Shown piece by piece: positions 1-7,835 of a DNA stretch of 54,613 nt. The DNA lies in IMG/VR virus record IMGVR_UViG_3300047546_001983, positions 1-54,613 of that record; one strand, given 5' to 3'. Every line of letters starts with the position of its first letter. Position 1 is the stretch's first letter. The notes below the pieces were generated by a model. The model saw nothing but the letters and a program-made list of their open reading frames with translations. It was not told the DNA's origin and ran no database searches. The stretch is from a virus. The translations under genes were made by a program, and so were the position numbers.

Positions 1-693
1 AGTGGAACACGACAAGGCATTGGCGGATTTAATCCCTTGCTTCTAGCTGCCGAAATGTCTCTTAGTCAACTTGGAAATTTTGAACCGCTGGAATATCGCT
101 TAGACTATCATGCGATACAATCTACTATTATGCAAAAGTACAGCAACGATTGGGTGCCGTACCTACCGCGCACAGATCGTCCAAACAATCGTAAAGCACT
201 TACTCTTACAACGCTAGAAGGATGGGACCACAAAGCTTTACCAAGCCTAGCCGAAGCCACACAGAAGCTGGGCAGACCAGTTAAAGAAACCGAATTCTGT
301 CATCCCACACAATTATATAAAGATTGTGATCAAGCATTTCCTGGAAACCTAAGCCTTAAAGAATTTCTAGACGAGTGGCAACCACTGGGTAGAACTTTTA
401 TTGTTAACAGCGGTATTGGTGGATATTTTGTTCCGCATCGAGATCATCCAGGTATGCCTAGACCAGTGTTTCGTTTAGTGGCATTTTTAAAGAACTGCGG
501 GCCTTTGGAATATGACTGGTGGATGGATGACCGCAAGGCCAACATTGAATTAGGTCGAGTTTATTATGTCAACACTCGTATGACACATAGAACAATTAGT
601 TGGACAGAAGATAGTTGGCATCTTATTATTAATGTTCCTTTTACTGTAGGAAATGTAGATAAGTTACTAAGACATTTACAGCATAGACATTAA
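1..693 (+). CDS. 2-oxoglutarate/Fe(II) oxygenase-like protein, 5' end cut by window
   Basis: The frame is open from base 1, so the gene probably starts before the window; an internal ATG at 55 has no convincing ribosome binding site. The C-terminal half looks like an aspartyl/prolyl hydroxylase-type cupin: H-R-D (bases 436-444) as the HxD iron ligands, then R-L-V-A-F about 10 residues on, and T-H-R-T-I-S as the distal His. Such enzymes couple decarboxylation of 2-oxoglutarate to hydroxylation of a protein, nucleic acid or small molecule. The substrate cannot be read from the sequence. It ends one base before the QueC-like gene, so the two are probably co-transcribed. Family assignment is by motif only. 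Confidence 0.72.
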   Translation, partial: SGTRQGIGGFNPLLLAAEMSLSQLGNFEPLEYRLDYHAIQSTIMQKYSNDWVPYLPRTDRPNNRKALTLTTLEGWDHKALPSLAEATQKLGRPVKETEFCHPTQLYKDCDQAFPGNLSLKEFLDEWQPLGRTFIVNSGIGGYFVPHRDHPGMPRPVFRLVAFLKNCGPLEYDWWMDDRKANIELGRVYYVNTRMTHRTISWTEDSWHLIINVPFTVGNVDKLLRHLQHRH

Positions 694-694
694 C

Positions 695-1345
695 ATGATT
701 ATTTTCAGCGGGCCAGATAACGACAAGCGAGAAATTAAAGTCGAGCTACCGGCGCACCATCAACGCATAGGTGTAATGCTTAGTGGTGGCGCAGATAGTG
801 CAATACTCTTGTATATTCTTGCACTTGAACTCAAGATGTCTGGCAGCAAACAGGAACTAATTACATTGACTGTGCCTAGAGCCGACGGGGCAAGTAACTA
901 TGTTGATGCAATTGTCAACAAGGTAAATGAGTTAGTACCAGGTGTAAACATTCCTTTGCCAATACGCTTAGGTGATCCAACAGTACATCATAGCCAGCAA
1001 GGTAAATCAGGCGAAATAGCTGCCAGACAACATCATAATATTGAGCATATCTTCTATGGTAGCCAAGCACATCCTCCTGTGCCTATGCCGGGCGAGTACC
1101 CAGGCAGACCCGATCGCACTGAATACACAAACAATCAAGGCATAGTCACAACAACATGTCCATTTGCACTACTTGATAAGCGTCATACCATAGACCTCTA
1201 CGAAATATTTCAAGTATGGCCCTTGATTGAGCTAACTCACTCTTGCACACACCGCACTGAAGGACGCTGTGGTGAGTGTTATAACTGTAAAGAGCGTGCC
1301 TGGGCTATGGAAGCACTGGGCTACACAGATCCAGGTAGACTATAA
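695..1345 (+). CDS. queC: QueC-like 7-cyano-7-deazaguanine (preQ0) synthase
   Basis: A 216-residue PP-loop ATPase. The N-terminal nucleotide loop S-G-G-A-D-S-A lies near residues 30-36, and four cysteines close to the C terminus (C184, C192, C195, C198, in the pattern CGECYNC) match the zinc site of QueC. The end, A-L-G-Y-T-D-P, also fits. QueC converts 7-carboxy-7-deazaguanine to preQ0 with ATP and ammonia; phages use preQ0 derivatives to modify DNA, or for tRNA queuosine. QueD and YhhQ-like genes lie about 16 kb downstream. The alternative is another ExsB-like PP-loop ligase. The gene starts one base after the upstream oxygenase stop and its end overlaps the convergent gene by 6 bases. Confidence 0.8.
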   Translation: MIIFSGPDNDKREIKVELPAHHQRIGVMLSGGADSAILLYILALELKMSGSKQELITLTVPRADGASNYVDAIVNKVNELVPGVNIPLPIRLGDPTVHHSQQGKSGEIAARQHHNIEHIFYGSQAHPPVPMPGEYPGRPDRTEYTNNQGIVTTTCPFALLDKRHTIDLYEIFQVWPLIELTHSCTHRTEGRCGECYNCKERAWAMEALGYTDPGRL

Positions 1346-2044
1346 TCTACTAGTGAAAATACTAAGGCCTAGTTTTTTAGCTACACCCTGCCGCGGAAAT
1401 GCGCTACTGACATGTAGGCGGTCACGTGGGAATGTAATTGGTGTACCGGGTATCCATTGAAAAACTTTATCTACTGTTAGCCCGTAAAAGTTTTTCATAT
1501 TAAGATGCGGACAATGTTCTAGCAGTATGCCATCAACACTAGAGATTTCGTCTAAATTACCAACCCCTTCATTGTAATAGTCTCTAACCACTACATTGTA
1601 TTCGTTTGGTTCAGTGTCTTCTCCGCTTAGAAAAAATGCTGCTGGTCCAGACCATGTTTGATTTAGAACTAAAAATTTTACTCGATCAAATCTTGGAACA
1701 ACATTGGGCTTGGGCGTAAAGCGCAAGGGAAATACAAATGTTTGCCAAACTTTTTCTGGACCTTCTTTACCGGTGTCTGCGTGAACACGATAGCCTGTTT
1801 CAGTTTCAAAGAAATTACCTCCAGCTACAGTCCATGAGTCTTGGCCCAAAACCTTATCAATAATGGGCTTGACTATTTCCATTGCAGGACCAAGATCCAA
1901 TCCAAATTTTCTACCTGGATACTCTTGTAATTTTGAATTGTTTTCAAAACAAGCTATTAGCCCGTTGAGTTGGTCCTGATTTAACGGATCAAGTATGCGC
2001 GGTTCAATCATACGATATTTAGTTGACAAAATAAGCAATTTCAT
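1340..2044 (-). CDS. 2-oxoglutarate/Fe(II) oxygenase-like protein
   Basis: This 234-residue protein is one of few on the minus strand. It shows an H-A-D triad (H88, D90), a far histidine in D-R-L-H-V-S-S-A-F (H211) and a basic residue at K223/K224 followed by L-G-L-S-I-F-T, which is the order expected for HxD...H...K/R 2OG-Fe(II) oxygenases. Two Pro-Arg-Phe-type beta segments lie between the ligands. It is unlike the oxygenases at 1-693 and 6984-7835, so it is not a recent duplicate. The substrate is unknown. Its 5' end contains the -35 box of the divergent promoter that serves the serine hydrolase gene. Confidence 0.65.
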   Translation of the reverse strand: MKLLILSTKYRMIEPRILDPLNQDQLNGLIACFENNSKLQEYPGRKFGLDLGPAMEIVKPIIDKVLGQDSWTVAGGNFFETETGYRVHADTGKEGPEKVWQTFVFPLRFTPKPNVVPRFDRVKFLVLNQTWSGPAAFFLSGEDTEPNEYNVVVRDYYNEGVGNLDEISSVDGILLEHCPHLNMKNFYGLTVDKVFQWIPGTPITFPRDRLHVSSAFPRQGVAKKLGLSIFTSRL

Positions 2045-2051
2045 TTACACT
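2023..2051 (+). promoter_or_regulatory. sigma70-type promoter for the serine hydrolase gene
   Basis: TTGACA (2023-2028), a 17-base spacer and TACACT (2046-2051). It lies inside the 5' end of the divergent oxygenase gene and points to the ATG at 2083, with a predicted leader of about 25 bases. Confidence 0.6.
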
Positions 2052-2082
2052 ATGATTATCGTTGATGACTAGAGGTTCAGCT

Positions 2083-3246
2083 ATGAAAAGAATTTGGCAT
2101 TATTTTGCGGTCACTGCCGTTGTTGCGGCAGCTTTGTTTCCAACTGCAACGCAGGCTCAAACACTGCCTAGGACCAGTGATAACCGGCCCACACTACCGG
2201 ATAATCTTCTCTTAGGAAATCCTTCTCGGCATCATTACCAAACTGCAACAGCACTAGCGCCTTCTACTCTGGTATTCCGCGAGCCGCGCGGCCGCGAAAT
2301 AGAAATTGTAGCAAGAGCCCAGCAACTACTGGCCAACAGCGAATCCAAAAGCTTTGCACTGATCAATGGCAATGAGGTAGTGTGGGTTGGCTACAAGTCT
2401 CCTGCATCAAGTAATTCTAGATTTCTTAGCATGAGTGTTGGCAAAACTGTTACGGCCATGGCCGTAGGAGCCGCCATATGTGAAGGACGACTACAGTCCA
2501 GCTCCCGAGTAGGAGACCTGGTACCCGAACTGGCAGACACTCACTTGGGCAAGTCTACTGTAACTGATCTTCTTCGCATGAGTAGCGGCACACAGGAAGC
2601 CGCCAGTGATTCTACCATTGAAACCCCAGCACAACGAGATGCCATATTTGCCGGGCGAATGAGTTATCTAGATCTACTACGCACCGAGCGAGCAAGTTCG
2701 CAACATCGTAGTTTATTTGGTGGACGGCAACCTGGTGAGACATTTTCTTATGGCACCACAGATCCTCTGACATTAGCAGTCATGATTAATCGAGCAACTG
2801 GTTCAACCTATGCTCAGTATGTTGAACAGAAAGTTTTGATTCCTGCAGGAATTGCACGACCTGGCGCAATTGGCCAAGATCATTTTGGTTATGGGCAAGG
2901 AGCAGGCAATGTTAGATTGACCATGGAAGATTGGATTAGGTTTGCCGTCTGGGTCAAGTCCAGCTCACTGAAAAATGATTGCTTTGGCGACTATGTGCGC
3001 GAAGCTACACGAACACAGATTTCCAATTCTTCTCGCACTTCGGGCGCAGCCTTCTCTGGATATGGTTATTTGATCTGGACTGATAATCAGTACAGTACTA
3101 GAGACAGCTTCTGGGCCAGTGGCTATGGTGGCCAACGCATTGGTTGGAATCGGTCCAACAACCGTATGATGGTTGTGTTTAGCAACGAGCAGAGCCATGT
3201 TGTTGACCTGTACCGGCTCTATGCAGATTGGGCCGCACTACGATAA
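2083..3246 (+). CDS. secreted serine hydrolase, beta-lactamase/PBP-like (PF00144-type)
   Basis: The start at 2083 is chosen because an AGAGG site lies upstream and the protein then begins with a clear signal peptide (M-K-R-I-W, hydrophobic A/V-rich core, cleavage near A-Q-A-Q-T). The mature part resembles class C beta-lactamase/penicillin-binding serine hydrolases: S-M-S-V-G-K supplies the S-x-x-K nucleophile motif, F-S-Y-G-T-T-D the second motif, and G-Y-G-G-Q-R-I-G probably replaces the KTG/HxG strand. It should act in the periplasm on peptidoglycan peptides, esters or amides. A beta-lactamase activity cannot be assumed. A secreted enzyme of this class is an unusual phage cargo and may alter the host envelope. 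Confidence 0.8.
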   Translation: MKRIWHYFAVTAVVAAALFPTATQAQTLPRTSDNRPTLPDNLLLGNPSRHHYQTATALAPSTLVFREPRGREIEIVARAQQLLANSESKSFALINGNEVVWVGYKSPASSNSRFLSMSVGKTVTAMAVGAAICEGRLQSSSRVGDLVPELADTHLGKSTVTDLLRMSSGTQEAASDSTIETPAQRDAIFAGRMSYLDLLRTERASSQHRSLFGGRQPGETFSYGTTDPLTLAVMINRATGSTYAQYVEQKVLIPAGIARPGAIGQDHFGYGQGAGNVRLTMEDWIRFAVWVKSSSLKNDCFGDYVREATRTQISNSSRTSGAAFSGYGYLIWTDNQYSTRDSFWASGYGGQRIGWNRSNNRMMVVFSNEQSHVVDLYRLYADWAALR

Positions 3247-3250
3247 TCTG

Positions 3251-3344
3251 CTAAGTTGTTGATTTTAAAGCGGTTTTTTGTTGTAAAAATACCACAAAAA
3301 TAGCCCAAAAAACGGTTGACCTTTAGGTACAATGAGCCTATACT
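3251..3344 (+). promoter_or_regulatory. strong promoter with repeated upstream cassette (copy 1)
   Basis: TTGACC (3316-3321), 17 bases, TATACT (3339-3344). The block AAAAAACGGTTGACC (3307-3321) is identical in three other promoters of the window. Upstream lie a variant of the CTAAGTCATTGATTTT repeat (3251-3266, two mismatches) and an A/T-rich imperfect inverted repeat around CCACAAAAA, which could act as an UP element. Confidence 0.85.
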
Positions 3345-3375
3345 ATAGGCATAGTGTAAGAAAAAGGAGCCAAAA

Positions 3376-3546
3376 ATGAAAGTTGAAACTGCAATTAAAC
3401 AGATCCAAAACGAAGCCAAGTTTTTGGGCATGGAATTTTTGGATGTGATCCAAGATGTAGAAAAGTTTGGTCGCATGATTTACAGCGAACGGGTAGTTGA
3501 AGCTGTTCGCATTGTTCGTGAAAAAGCCCCTCATATCTTTGCCTAA
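3376..3546 (+). CDS. small hypothetical protein (56 aa)
   Basis: This short gene is the first behind the strong promoter at 3316-3344 and has a good AAAAAGGAG site. It encodes M-K-V-E-T-A-I-K-Q, a mostly helical, charged protein ending in A-P-H-I-F-A. Its stop codon overlaps the AAGGAG site of the next gene. No family was recognised; the position suggests an early gene. Confidence 0.75.
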   Translation: MKVETAIKQIQNEAKFLGMEFLDVIQDVEKFGRMIYSERVVEAVRIVREKAPHIFA

Positions 3547-3556
3547 GGAGATCCAC

Positions 3557-3829
3557 ATGTCAGCACTTCAAAAGTTCATTGATCAGAAGAACCATTGGAA
3601 TAGTTTTTTCAATGGTGAGCAGTACGAAATCCGTACCGCCCAAGGCCGTCAGCGAGTTGCTGACATGATTGACTCGGCTCTGAGTCCTGAAAATCTGACC
3701 TGTGATGGCGAGCTGCCTCGCAGTGAAGTTAACCGCCGCTATCGTGAATTGATGTCTGCGGCTCGTGCTCTCTATAAGCTTGATCCTAAGGTCAAGTTTT
3801 ATGAGTGGTCCAGTGAAATTGAGGCCTGA
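3557..3829 (+). CDS. hypothetical protein (90 aa)
   Basis: Start at 3557 is set by TAAGGAG 7 bases upstream; a longer in-frame reading from 3497 would overlap the previous gene. The protein (M-S-A-L-Q-K-F) is helical and carries an R-Y-R-E-L-M-S-A-A-R-A-L segment. It is the second gene of the early-type operon. Family unknown. Confidence 0.82.
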   Translation: MSALQKFIDQKNHWNSFFNGEQYEIRTAQGRQRVADMIDSALSPENLTCDGELPRSEVNRRYRELMSAARALYKLDPKVKFYEWSSEIEA

Positions 3830-3831
3830 TC

Positions 3832-4059
3832 ATGAAAACCATTTTTGAAATTTTTCCGGGCATCCAGGTCTATGACAAGGAGCCTGTTGAAGTGGCTAAC
3901 CCTTTCAGCGGCGAAACTGCAATCCTTGAACCCGAGGAAGTTGCAGTATACGATTACATCAAGGGCTGTGAAATGGTCAGCGACTATGATGGGGTGCGCC
4001 GTGGCCTGGATTGGTTTAGCCGCAAGAACCCCGAAGCTTATATGACCCTCTTGGATTAA
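3832..4059 (+). CDS. hypothetical protein (75 aa)
   Basis: Starts two bases after the previous stop, in an operon-like position. An acidic 75-residue protein (M-K-T-I-F-E-I-F-P-G) with no motif recognised. A second frame across the same bases is a shadow. Confidence 0.8.
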   Translation: MKTIFEIFPGIQVYDKEPVEVANPFSGETAILEPEEVAVYDYIKGCEMVSDYDGVRRGLDWFSRKNPEAYMTLLD

Positions 4060-4070
4060 GGAGAAGACGC

Positions 4071-4271
4071 ATGGGGTATGCTATACTGCCTGCTCGTGAT
4101 AACAAATGGCAACCTAGGAAGGGACTGGAAGGCCCTTTCTGGTATGTTGACCGTGTATTGTATTATGATCCTCGGGCTGGTCAGTACTGGGATCCAACCA
4201 CAGACTTCTATGTTGAGCAGGATGAAATGGATCTGCTTCAACAGCGAGTCATTGACATTCTAGCAAGGTAA
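4071..4271 (+). CDS. hypothetical protein (66 aa)
   Basis: The start at 4071 follows AAGGAGAAGACGC. The protein is rich in Trp, Tyr and Asp, with a W-Y-V-D-R-V-L-Y-Y-D-P segment and an acidic helical C terminus. No family recognised. The next gene starts 5 bases after its stop. Confidence 0.75.
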   Translation: MGYAILPARDNKWQPRKGLEGPFWYVDRVLYYDPRAGQYWDPTTDFYVEQDEMDLLQQRVIDILAR

Positions 4272-4276
4272 TTGAA

Positions 4277-4957
4277 ATGCCTCCTGGAGTTCAAATTAGT
4301 CAACAAGATGCATGGGCTTTGGTAGCTTATGCTGACCGCATCAACAAGGGCCAGTATGTAAAGTTTCCCGAGTTTGATCAGGATACTGGCAAAATTTCAG
4401 TACAACCAAATCGCGACATTATCAAAGAGCAACTTCGTTGCGAAATGGCAAATGTTACAGACGCCGATCGCGCTCTGGGTGTAAAAATGTATGAGCATTT
4501 TCAAGGCTTGGCATTTACTGCATTGGGAGGTGGCGGCCAACCTCTGCGAGAGTACGACCAAAAGATCATTAACTTGATCAGCAAAGACACCATGCCGGCT
4601 GGCATCAGTATGGTTTACCTAGCCCCAATGGGTGCTCGCTATTGGCGAGAAATCAAGCGAGAAGAACAAACTGAAATTCAGGAAAAGATTGGCGCTACCA
4701 GCACACATCAGGGCTCAGTTGGAGGACCGTATGCTGGTAAAGTAGTAGTACTATCAAAGTTTATGGGAAAGCTATTTCCTGGCTCAGTGGTTAAGGCCAC
4801 TGACGGTACTAACCTTTATTTTTGGACCAGCAGTAAGACTGTTGATGTATGGCCCGATTCGCCAGAACCTTTTACAATCTCTGCTTCAGTTAAAGCACAT
4901 GGAAGCACAAGAGAAGGTCACCCCGAAACAAGGCTAACTAGAGTAAAGATTACATAA
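4277..4957 (+). CDS. hypothetical protein with possible C-terminal OB-like domain
   Basis: A 226-residue protein closing the operon before the terminator at 4974-4999. The N-terminal two thirds are helical and charged. The last 70 residues contain alternating beta segments, G-S-V-V-K-A-T-D-G-T-N-L-Y-F-W-T and F-T-I-S-A-S-V-K-A-H-G...L-T-R-V-K, a pattern seen at the ends of several large phage proteins of unknown role and possibly an OB-like nucleic-acid binding fold. That reading is inference. Confidence 0.8.
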   Translation: MPPGVQISQQDAWALVAYADRINKGQYVKFPEFDQDTGKISVQPNRDIIKEQLRCEMANVTDADRALGVKMYEHFQGLAFTALGGGGQPLREYDQKIINLISKDTMPAGISMVYLAPMGARYWREIKREEQTEIQEKIGATSTHQGSVGGPYAGKVVVLSKFMGKLFPGSVVKATDGTNLYFWTSSKTVDVWPDSPEPFTISASVKAHGSTREGHPETRLTRVKIT

Positions 4958-4973
4958 CAAAAATCAAACTACA

Positions 4974-4999
4974 AATCCTGCTCCGGCAGGATTTTTTTT
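4974..4999 (+). terminator. rho-independent terminator
   Basis: Perfect 8-bp stem AATCCTGC/GCAGGATT with a TCCG tetraloop and a run of T. It closes the 3376-4957 operon. Confidence 0.9.
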
Positions 5000-5037
5000 G
5001 AGTAAACATTCAGCTATCAAGATTGCTACATACAAAC

Positions 5038-5589
5038 ATGTTCGCACCTCCACACATTATTAACTACATCAAAGACTCTATTCCTGTATACGCAGATTGG
5101 CCAGCGGCAGGAGTACAATACAAAAATACCGTTGAACTTTTAAAGAATCCAACGGCATTTGGATACAGTATCGACTGGTTCACCACCCTAGGAAGAACTG
5201 TTGGCGCTCAAGCTATTTTTGCCGCAGATGCTCGAGGTTTTATCTGGGGATCAGCAACAGCTCGTGATCTAAGACTGCCCATGCATGTGGTACGCAAGCC
5301 AGGAAAGTTACCAGGGCTGGTTTGGTCTCAAGAGTATGCCTTAGAGTACGGCACGGACAAGCTAGAGCTGGGTTGTATTGAACTTGATAGACATCGTCCT
5401 GTTTTAATCATTGACGATGTGCTGGCCACTGGCGGAACGGCTGAAGCTATTTGTAAACTGTTGCACAACAATTTAGGTATAGATTACAGTCTGATGACTG
5501 TGGCTGTATTAATTAACCTGGGATTTCTGGGTGGGGATGCAAAATTGACTTCCATGGGCGTAAAGGTTCATGGACTGATATATGAATGA
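5038..5589 (+). CDS. apt: adenine phosphoribosyltransferase
   Basis: This 183-residue protein resembles bacterial Apt closely: I-P-V-Y-A-D-W-P-A-A-G-V-Q-Y near the N terminus (DFPxPGIxF region), A-R-G-F-I-W-G, R-K-P-G-K-L-P, S-Q-E-Y-A-L-E-Y-G-T-D, and the PRPP-binding loop V-L-I-I-D-D-V-L-A-T-G-G-T-A-E-A (residues 122-137). It converts adenine and PRPP to AMP. The ATG at 5038 is chosen over an upstream TTG. The next gene overlaps it by 8 bases and encodes an enzyme that releases adenine, so the pair forms a salvage module. I see no clear promoter between the terminator and this ATG. Confidence 0.92.
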   Translation: MFAPPHIINYIKDSIPVYADWPAAGVQYKNTVELLKNPTAFGYSIDWFTTLGRTVGAQAIFAADARGFIWGSATARDLRLPMHVVRKPGKLPGLVWSQEYALEYGTDKLELGCIELDRHRPVLIIDDVLATGGTAEAICKLLHNNLGIDYSLMTVAVLINLGFLGGDAKLTSMGVKVHGLIYE

Positions 5590-6127
5590 TATTATATTGT
5601 TTGCGCTAGAAGACGAGGCTCCGGGTCTTTTCAAAGAGCTAGACAACATATTTTGCATTGGGGTTGGCAAGGTAAACGCAGCCATCAATACCACAAGACT
5701 TTGCAACACTTATCGGCCCAAAAGAATCATTAACATGGGCACAGCCGGTGGCATTAGATTGGGGCATGGCATACATCGCATCAATACAGTATGGCAACAT
5801 GATGTGAACTTGATGGCCTTGGGCATGAAGCCTGGTATCCACTTTAATGACTCTGAAAGTATGATTATAATGCCGGGCGTTGGCAAGACCTGTGCCAGTG
5901 GAGATATTTTTATCACTGAGCCAAATAAATTACGAGTAGAGTGCGATGTTGTTGATATGGAAGCATACAGCGTTGCTAAGGTAGCAAACAAACTTGTCAC
6001 TGATATCGAAATATGGAAATATATAAGTGACCCAGCAGACGCAGGGGCCGGAAAAACTTGGAAGGAACAAGTAGCAGCCGGTGAACCTTATTATAGAAAA
6101 ATATTAAAAGAGCTAGGAGCAATCTAA
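5582..6127 (+). CDS. 5'-methylthioadenosine/S-adenosylhomocysteine nucleosidase-like protein
   Basis: A 181-residue member of the nucleoside phosphorylase/MTAN fold. Visible marks are E10/E11 after the first strand (catalytic Glu region), G-V-G-K-V-N-A-A (27-34), N-M-G-T-A-G-G (51-57), A-S-G-D-I-F-I (105-111), V-V-D-M-E-A (123-128) and I-S-D (148-150), the catalytic Asp strand. The enzyme would hydrolyse MTA or SAH and release adenine, which the overlapping apt gene can turn into AMP. At 181 residues it is shorter than the usual 230, mainly between the G-T-A-G-G and S-G-D parts, so substrate range is uncertain. Confidence 0.85.
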   Translation: MNDIILFALEDEAPGLFKELDNIFCIGVGKVNAAINTTRLCNTYRPKRIINMGTAGGIRLGHGIHRINTVWQHDVNLMALGMKPGIHFNDSESMIIMPGVGKTCASGDIFITEPNKLRVECDVVDMEAYSVAKVANKLVTDIEIWKYISDPADAGAGKTWKEQVAAGEPYYRKILKELGAI

Positions 6128-6726
6128 TGAATGGACCGACTGGATTTGCTGAAATGTTTCTCTGGTACGACGGAAATCCCAACAACGAAGACCGAGCCGG
6201 AATGACAGTGGTCTTAGAAGAAGGCGACAAAGTTAGGGTAGCAGATAAGCCATACGATGCTCGTTACACGGAGCAGATCATAGGCGTTATTGGCGGAGAC
6301 AATACCTCAGTGAGTGCAATAAGCAATGCATCACCGGAGGAGTGGCATGGCAAACATCTTCGAGATCCTTTTAATAGATTACTCTGGGAACCACAGGTAA
6401 TGGTTGAATGGATCGTCGACGGATTTAGGCATTGGTATGAAGCCGACCGCATACCAGAAGGAGTTGTAGTACCTGCTAATGCTACCTATTACCGCAACGA
6501 GTGGAATGGATACAAACTGCAAAGACAAATACTGTCTGAAGAATTTAAAAATCCCGGCAAGCCTGTTGCCCCTTATTTGCCTAGATGGGAGCGTCAAGAA
6601 TGGGCCATTGTAATTTTGCTAGGTCGTGCTGTAGTACGCAACAACCAATTAACAAATCCTGGTTGGAAAAAGATTAGATCTATCAGCGATGGTACAGTAG
6701 CACTATCCGAGTGGCTAATAAAATAA
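6127..6726 (+). CDS. Peptidase_G2-like (IMC autoproteolytic/chaperone) domain protein
   Basis: The first 80 residues follow the pattern of the intramolecular chaperone domain found at the C terminus of phage tail spikes and neck appendages (Peptidase_G2): W-Y-D-G-N-P-N-N-E-D-R-A-G, K-V-R-V-A, I-I-G-V-I-G, then E-E-W-H-G-K-H-L-R-D-P-F. In known proteins this domain trimerises, helps the fibre fold and cleaves itself off. Here it is a separate 199-residue gene without a beta-helix in front. It may act in trans or be a virion protein of its own. The start overlaps the previous stop by one base (TAATG). Confidence 0.6.
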   Translation: MNGPTGFAEMFLWYDGNPNNEDRAGMTVVLEEGDKVRVADKPYDARYTEQIIGVIGGDNTSVSAISNASPEEWHGKHLRDPFNRLLWEPQVMVEWIVDGFRHWYEADRIPEGVVVPANATYYRNEWNGYKLQRQILSEEFKNPGKPVAPYLPRWERQEWAIVILLGRAVVRNNQLTNPGWKKIRSISDGTVALSEWLIK

Positions 6727-6737
6727 AAAGGACTACC

Positions 6738-6980
6738 ATGAAAGAAAATCACTATGAAATTGTAAACACTATTATCATGGGAAGTCTCAAAGAGATGCTG
6801 ACCAATTCAGATCTAACCTACATCAGTCAGACTAGCCCTCAACATTCTCACCTAAGAAACCCTGGTGAAAAATATGTGCTAGATTTGATCAAGTCAGTGC
6901 TGCCTTTGCTAGTCAATGCCCACGCACTAACAGCCAAAGAAAATGCTGAATTGCTTATGTTGGACAAACTGAGTAAATAA
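6738..6980 (+). CDS. hypothetical protein (80 aa)
   Basis: The start at 6738 follows AAAAGGAC; an in-frame start at 6711 would overlap the upstream gene. It is a helical protein (M-K-E-N-H-Y-E-I-V) with an L-L-V-N-A-H-A-L-T-A-K-E-N-A-E-L-L segment. No family recognised. Confidence 0.8.
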   Translation: MKENHYEIVNTIIMGSLKEMLTNSDLTYISQTSPQHSHLRNPGEKYVLDLIKSVLPLLVNAHALTAKENAELLMLDKLSK

Positions 6981-6983
6981 TGG

Positions 6984-7835
6984 ATGCAAACCAAAGACAT
7001 CTACACCCAATGGGGTACGGAATTTACAGACATCTCTGATCTGTTTTCTCAGGATGTAGTTGAACTGCGAAAACTTTTATATCAGCGCAAGATGCTGGTA
7101 TTTCATGCTCCGGACTGGACTGAACTAGAATATTGGCGTTTTCTTACTCTTTGGGGTTCTCCTTGGGAAAGAGAAGAGTATATTAAAAGCACAGAGCGGT
7201 GGAAAGCAATTCCTGATCCTGGCTCTGGAAAATATCGCTACATCACCTGGATGAGCAACAGGCTCAGCAAGAGGTTGCAAGATTTTGCAATGCCTTGGCA
7301 TGCTGACATTGCTAATCGCGTGACAGGAATCAACTTCCCTCATCGCTGTATCTATATGAAGACTGTGCCAAATCCTGAGGCAGGATTTACATACTGGCTA
7401 GACATGGAATTGGCTTACCCTGAAGTGCATCCTAAATTGCGGCAACGATGGGAATCAAAGACTGTGGTTCAACAAAACTGGCACCACCCAGGCAAGGATA
7501 TTGTGCAAGTAAGTGCCATGAAACAACATCCCATTACTGGCCGCTGGAGCCCTAGATGTAATTATCACGGGGTCAGCGATAGCTGGATCTTAGATATCAT
7601 TGACTCAAACGGCAACAGCTACGGCACTGGAATTGTAGAAGAGCTCATGGAAGCCATGGCTGAAATCAAAGACTGTGTCTATGAAATGCGTTGGCAACCC
7701 AACGACATTGTTCTCTATGACAATTGGCCCTTTGTGCATAGAAGAACCGCCCCAAACCTCAAAGAAGGTCAAGAGCGGTTAATGTGGCGTGCCAATATTG
7801 ATCACGATCCTAGCATCAAGGAACTGCTGGATTAA
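6984..7835 (+). CDS. TauD/TfdA-family 2-oxoglutarate dioxygenase
   Basis: A 283-residue protein of the length and order typical of TauD/TfdA enzymes. W-H-A-D (H106, D108) gives the first two iron ligands, F-V-H-R-R-T-A-P (H252) the third, and E-R-L-M-W-R (R265/R269) the 2-oxoglutarate-binding arginine. The domain also has the N-terminal V-E-L-R-K-L-L-Y-Q-R-K-M-L-V-F segment seen where these proteins begin (ligand-gate strand). The substrate is unknown; the family covers taurine, gamma-butyrobetaine and many small molecules. It is the third distinct 2OG oxygenase in the window. It is convergent with the HNH nuclease gene, with a 4-base overlap. Confidence 0.85.
   Translation: MQTKDIYTQWGTEFTDISDLFSQDVVELRKLLYQRKMLVFHAPDWTELEYWRFLTLWGSPWEREEYIKSTERWKAIPDPGSGKYRYITWMSNRLSKRLQDFAMPWHADIANRVTGINFPHRCIYMKTVPNPEAGFTYWLDMELAYPEVHPKLRQRWESKTVVQQNWHHPGKDIVQVSAMKQHPITGRWSPRCNYHGVSDSWILDIIDSNGNSYGTGIVEELMEAMAEIKDCVYEMRWQPNDIVLYDNWPFVHRRTAPNLKEGQERLMWRANIDHDPSIKELLD

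Noticed and set aside
4998-5037. Promoter for apt after the terminator at 4974-4999
   Set aside because: No -35/-10 pair with acceptable spacing was found; transcription may come by readthrough.
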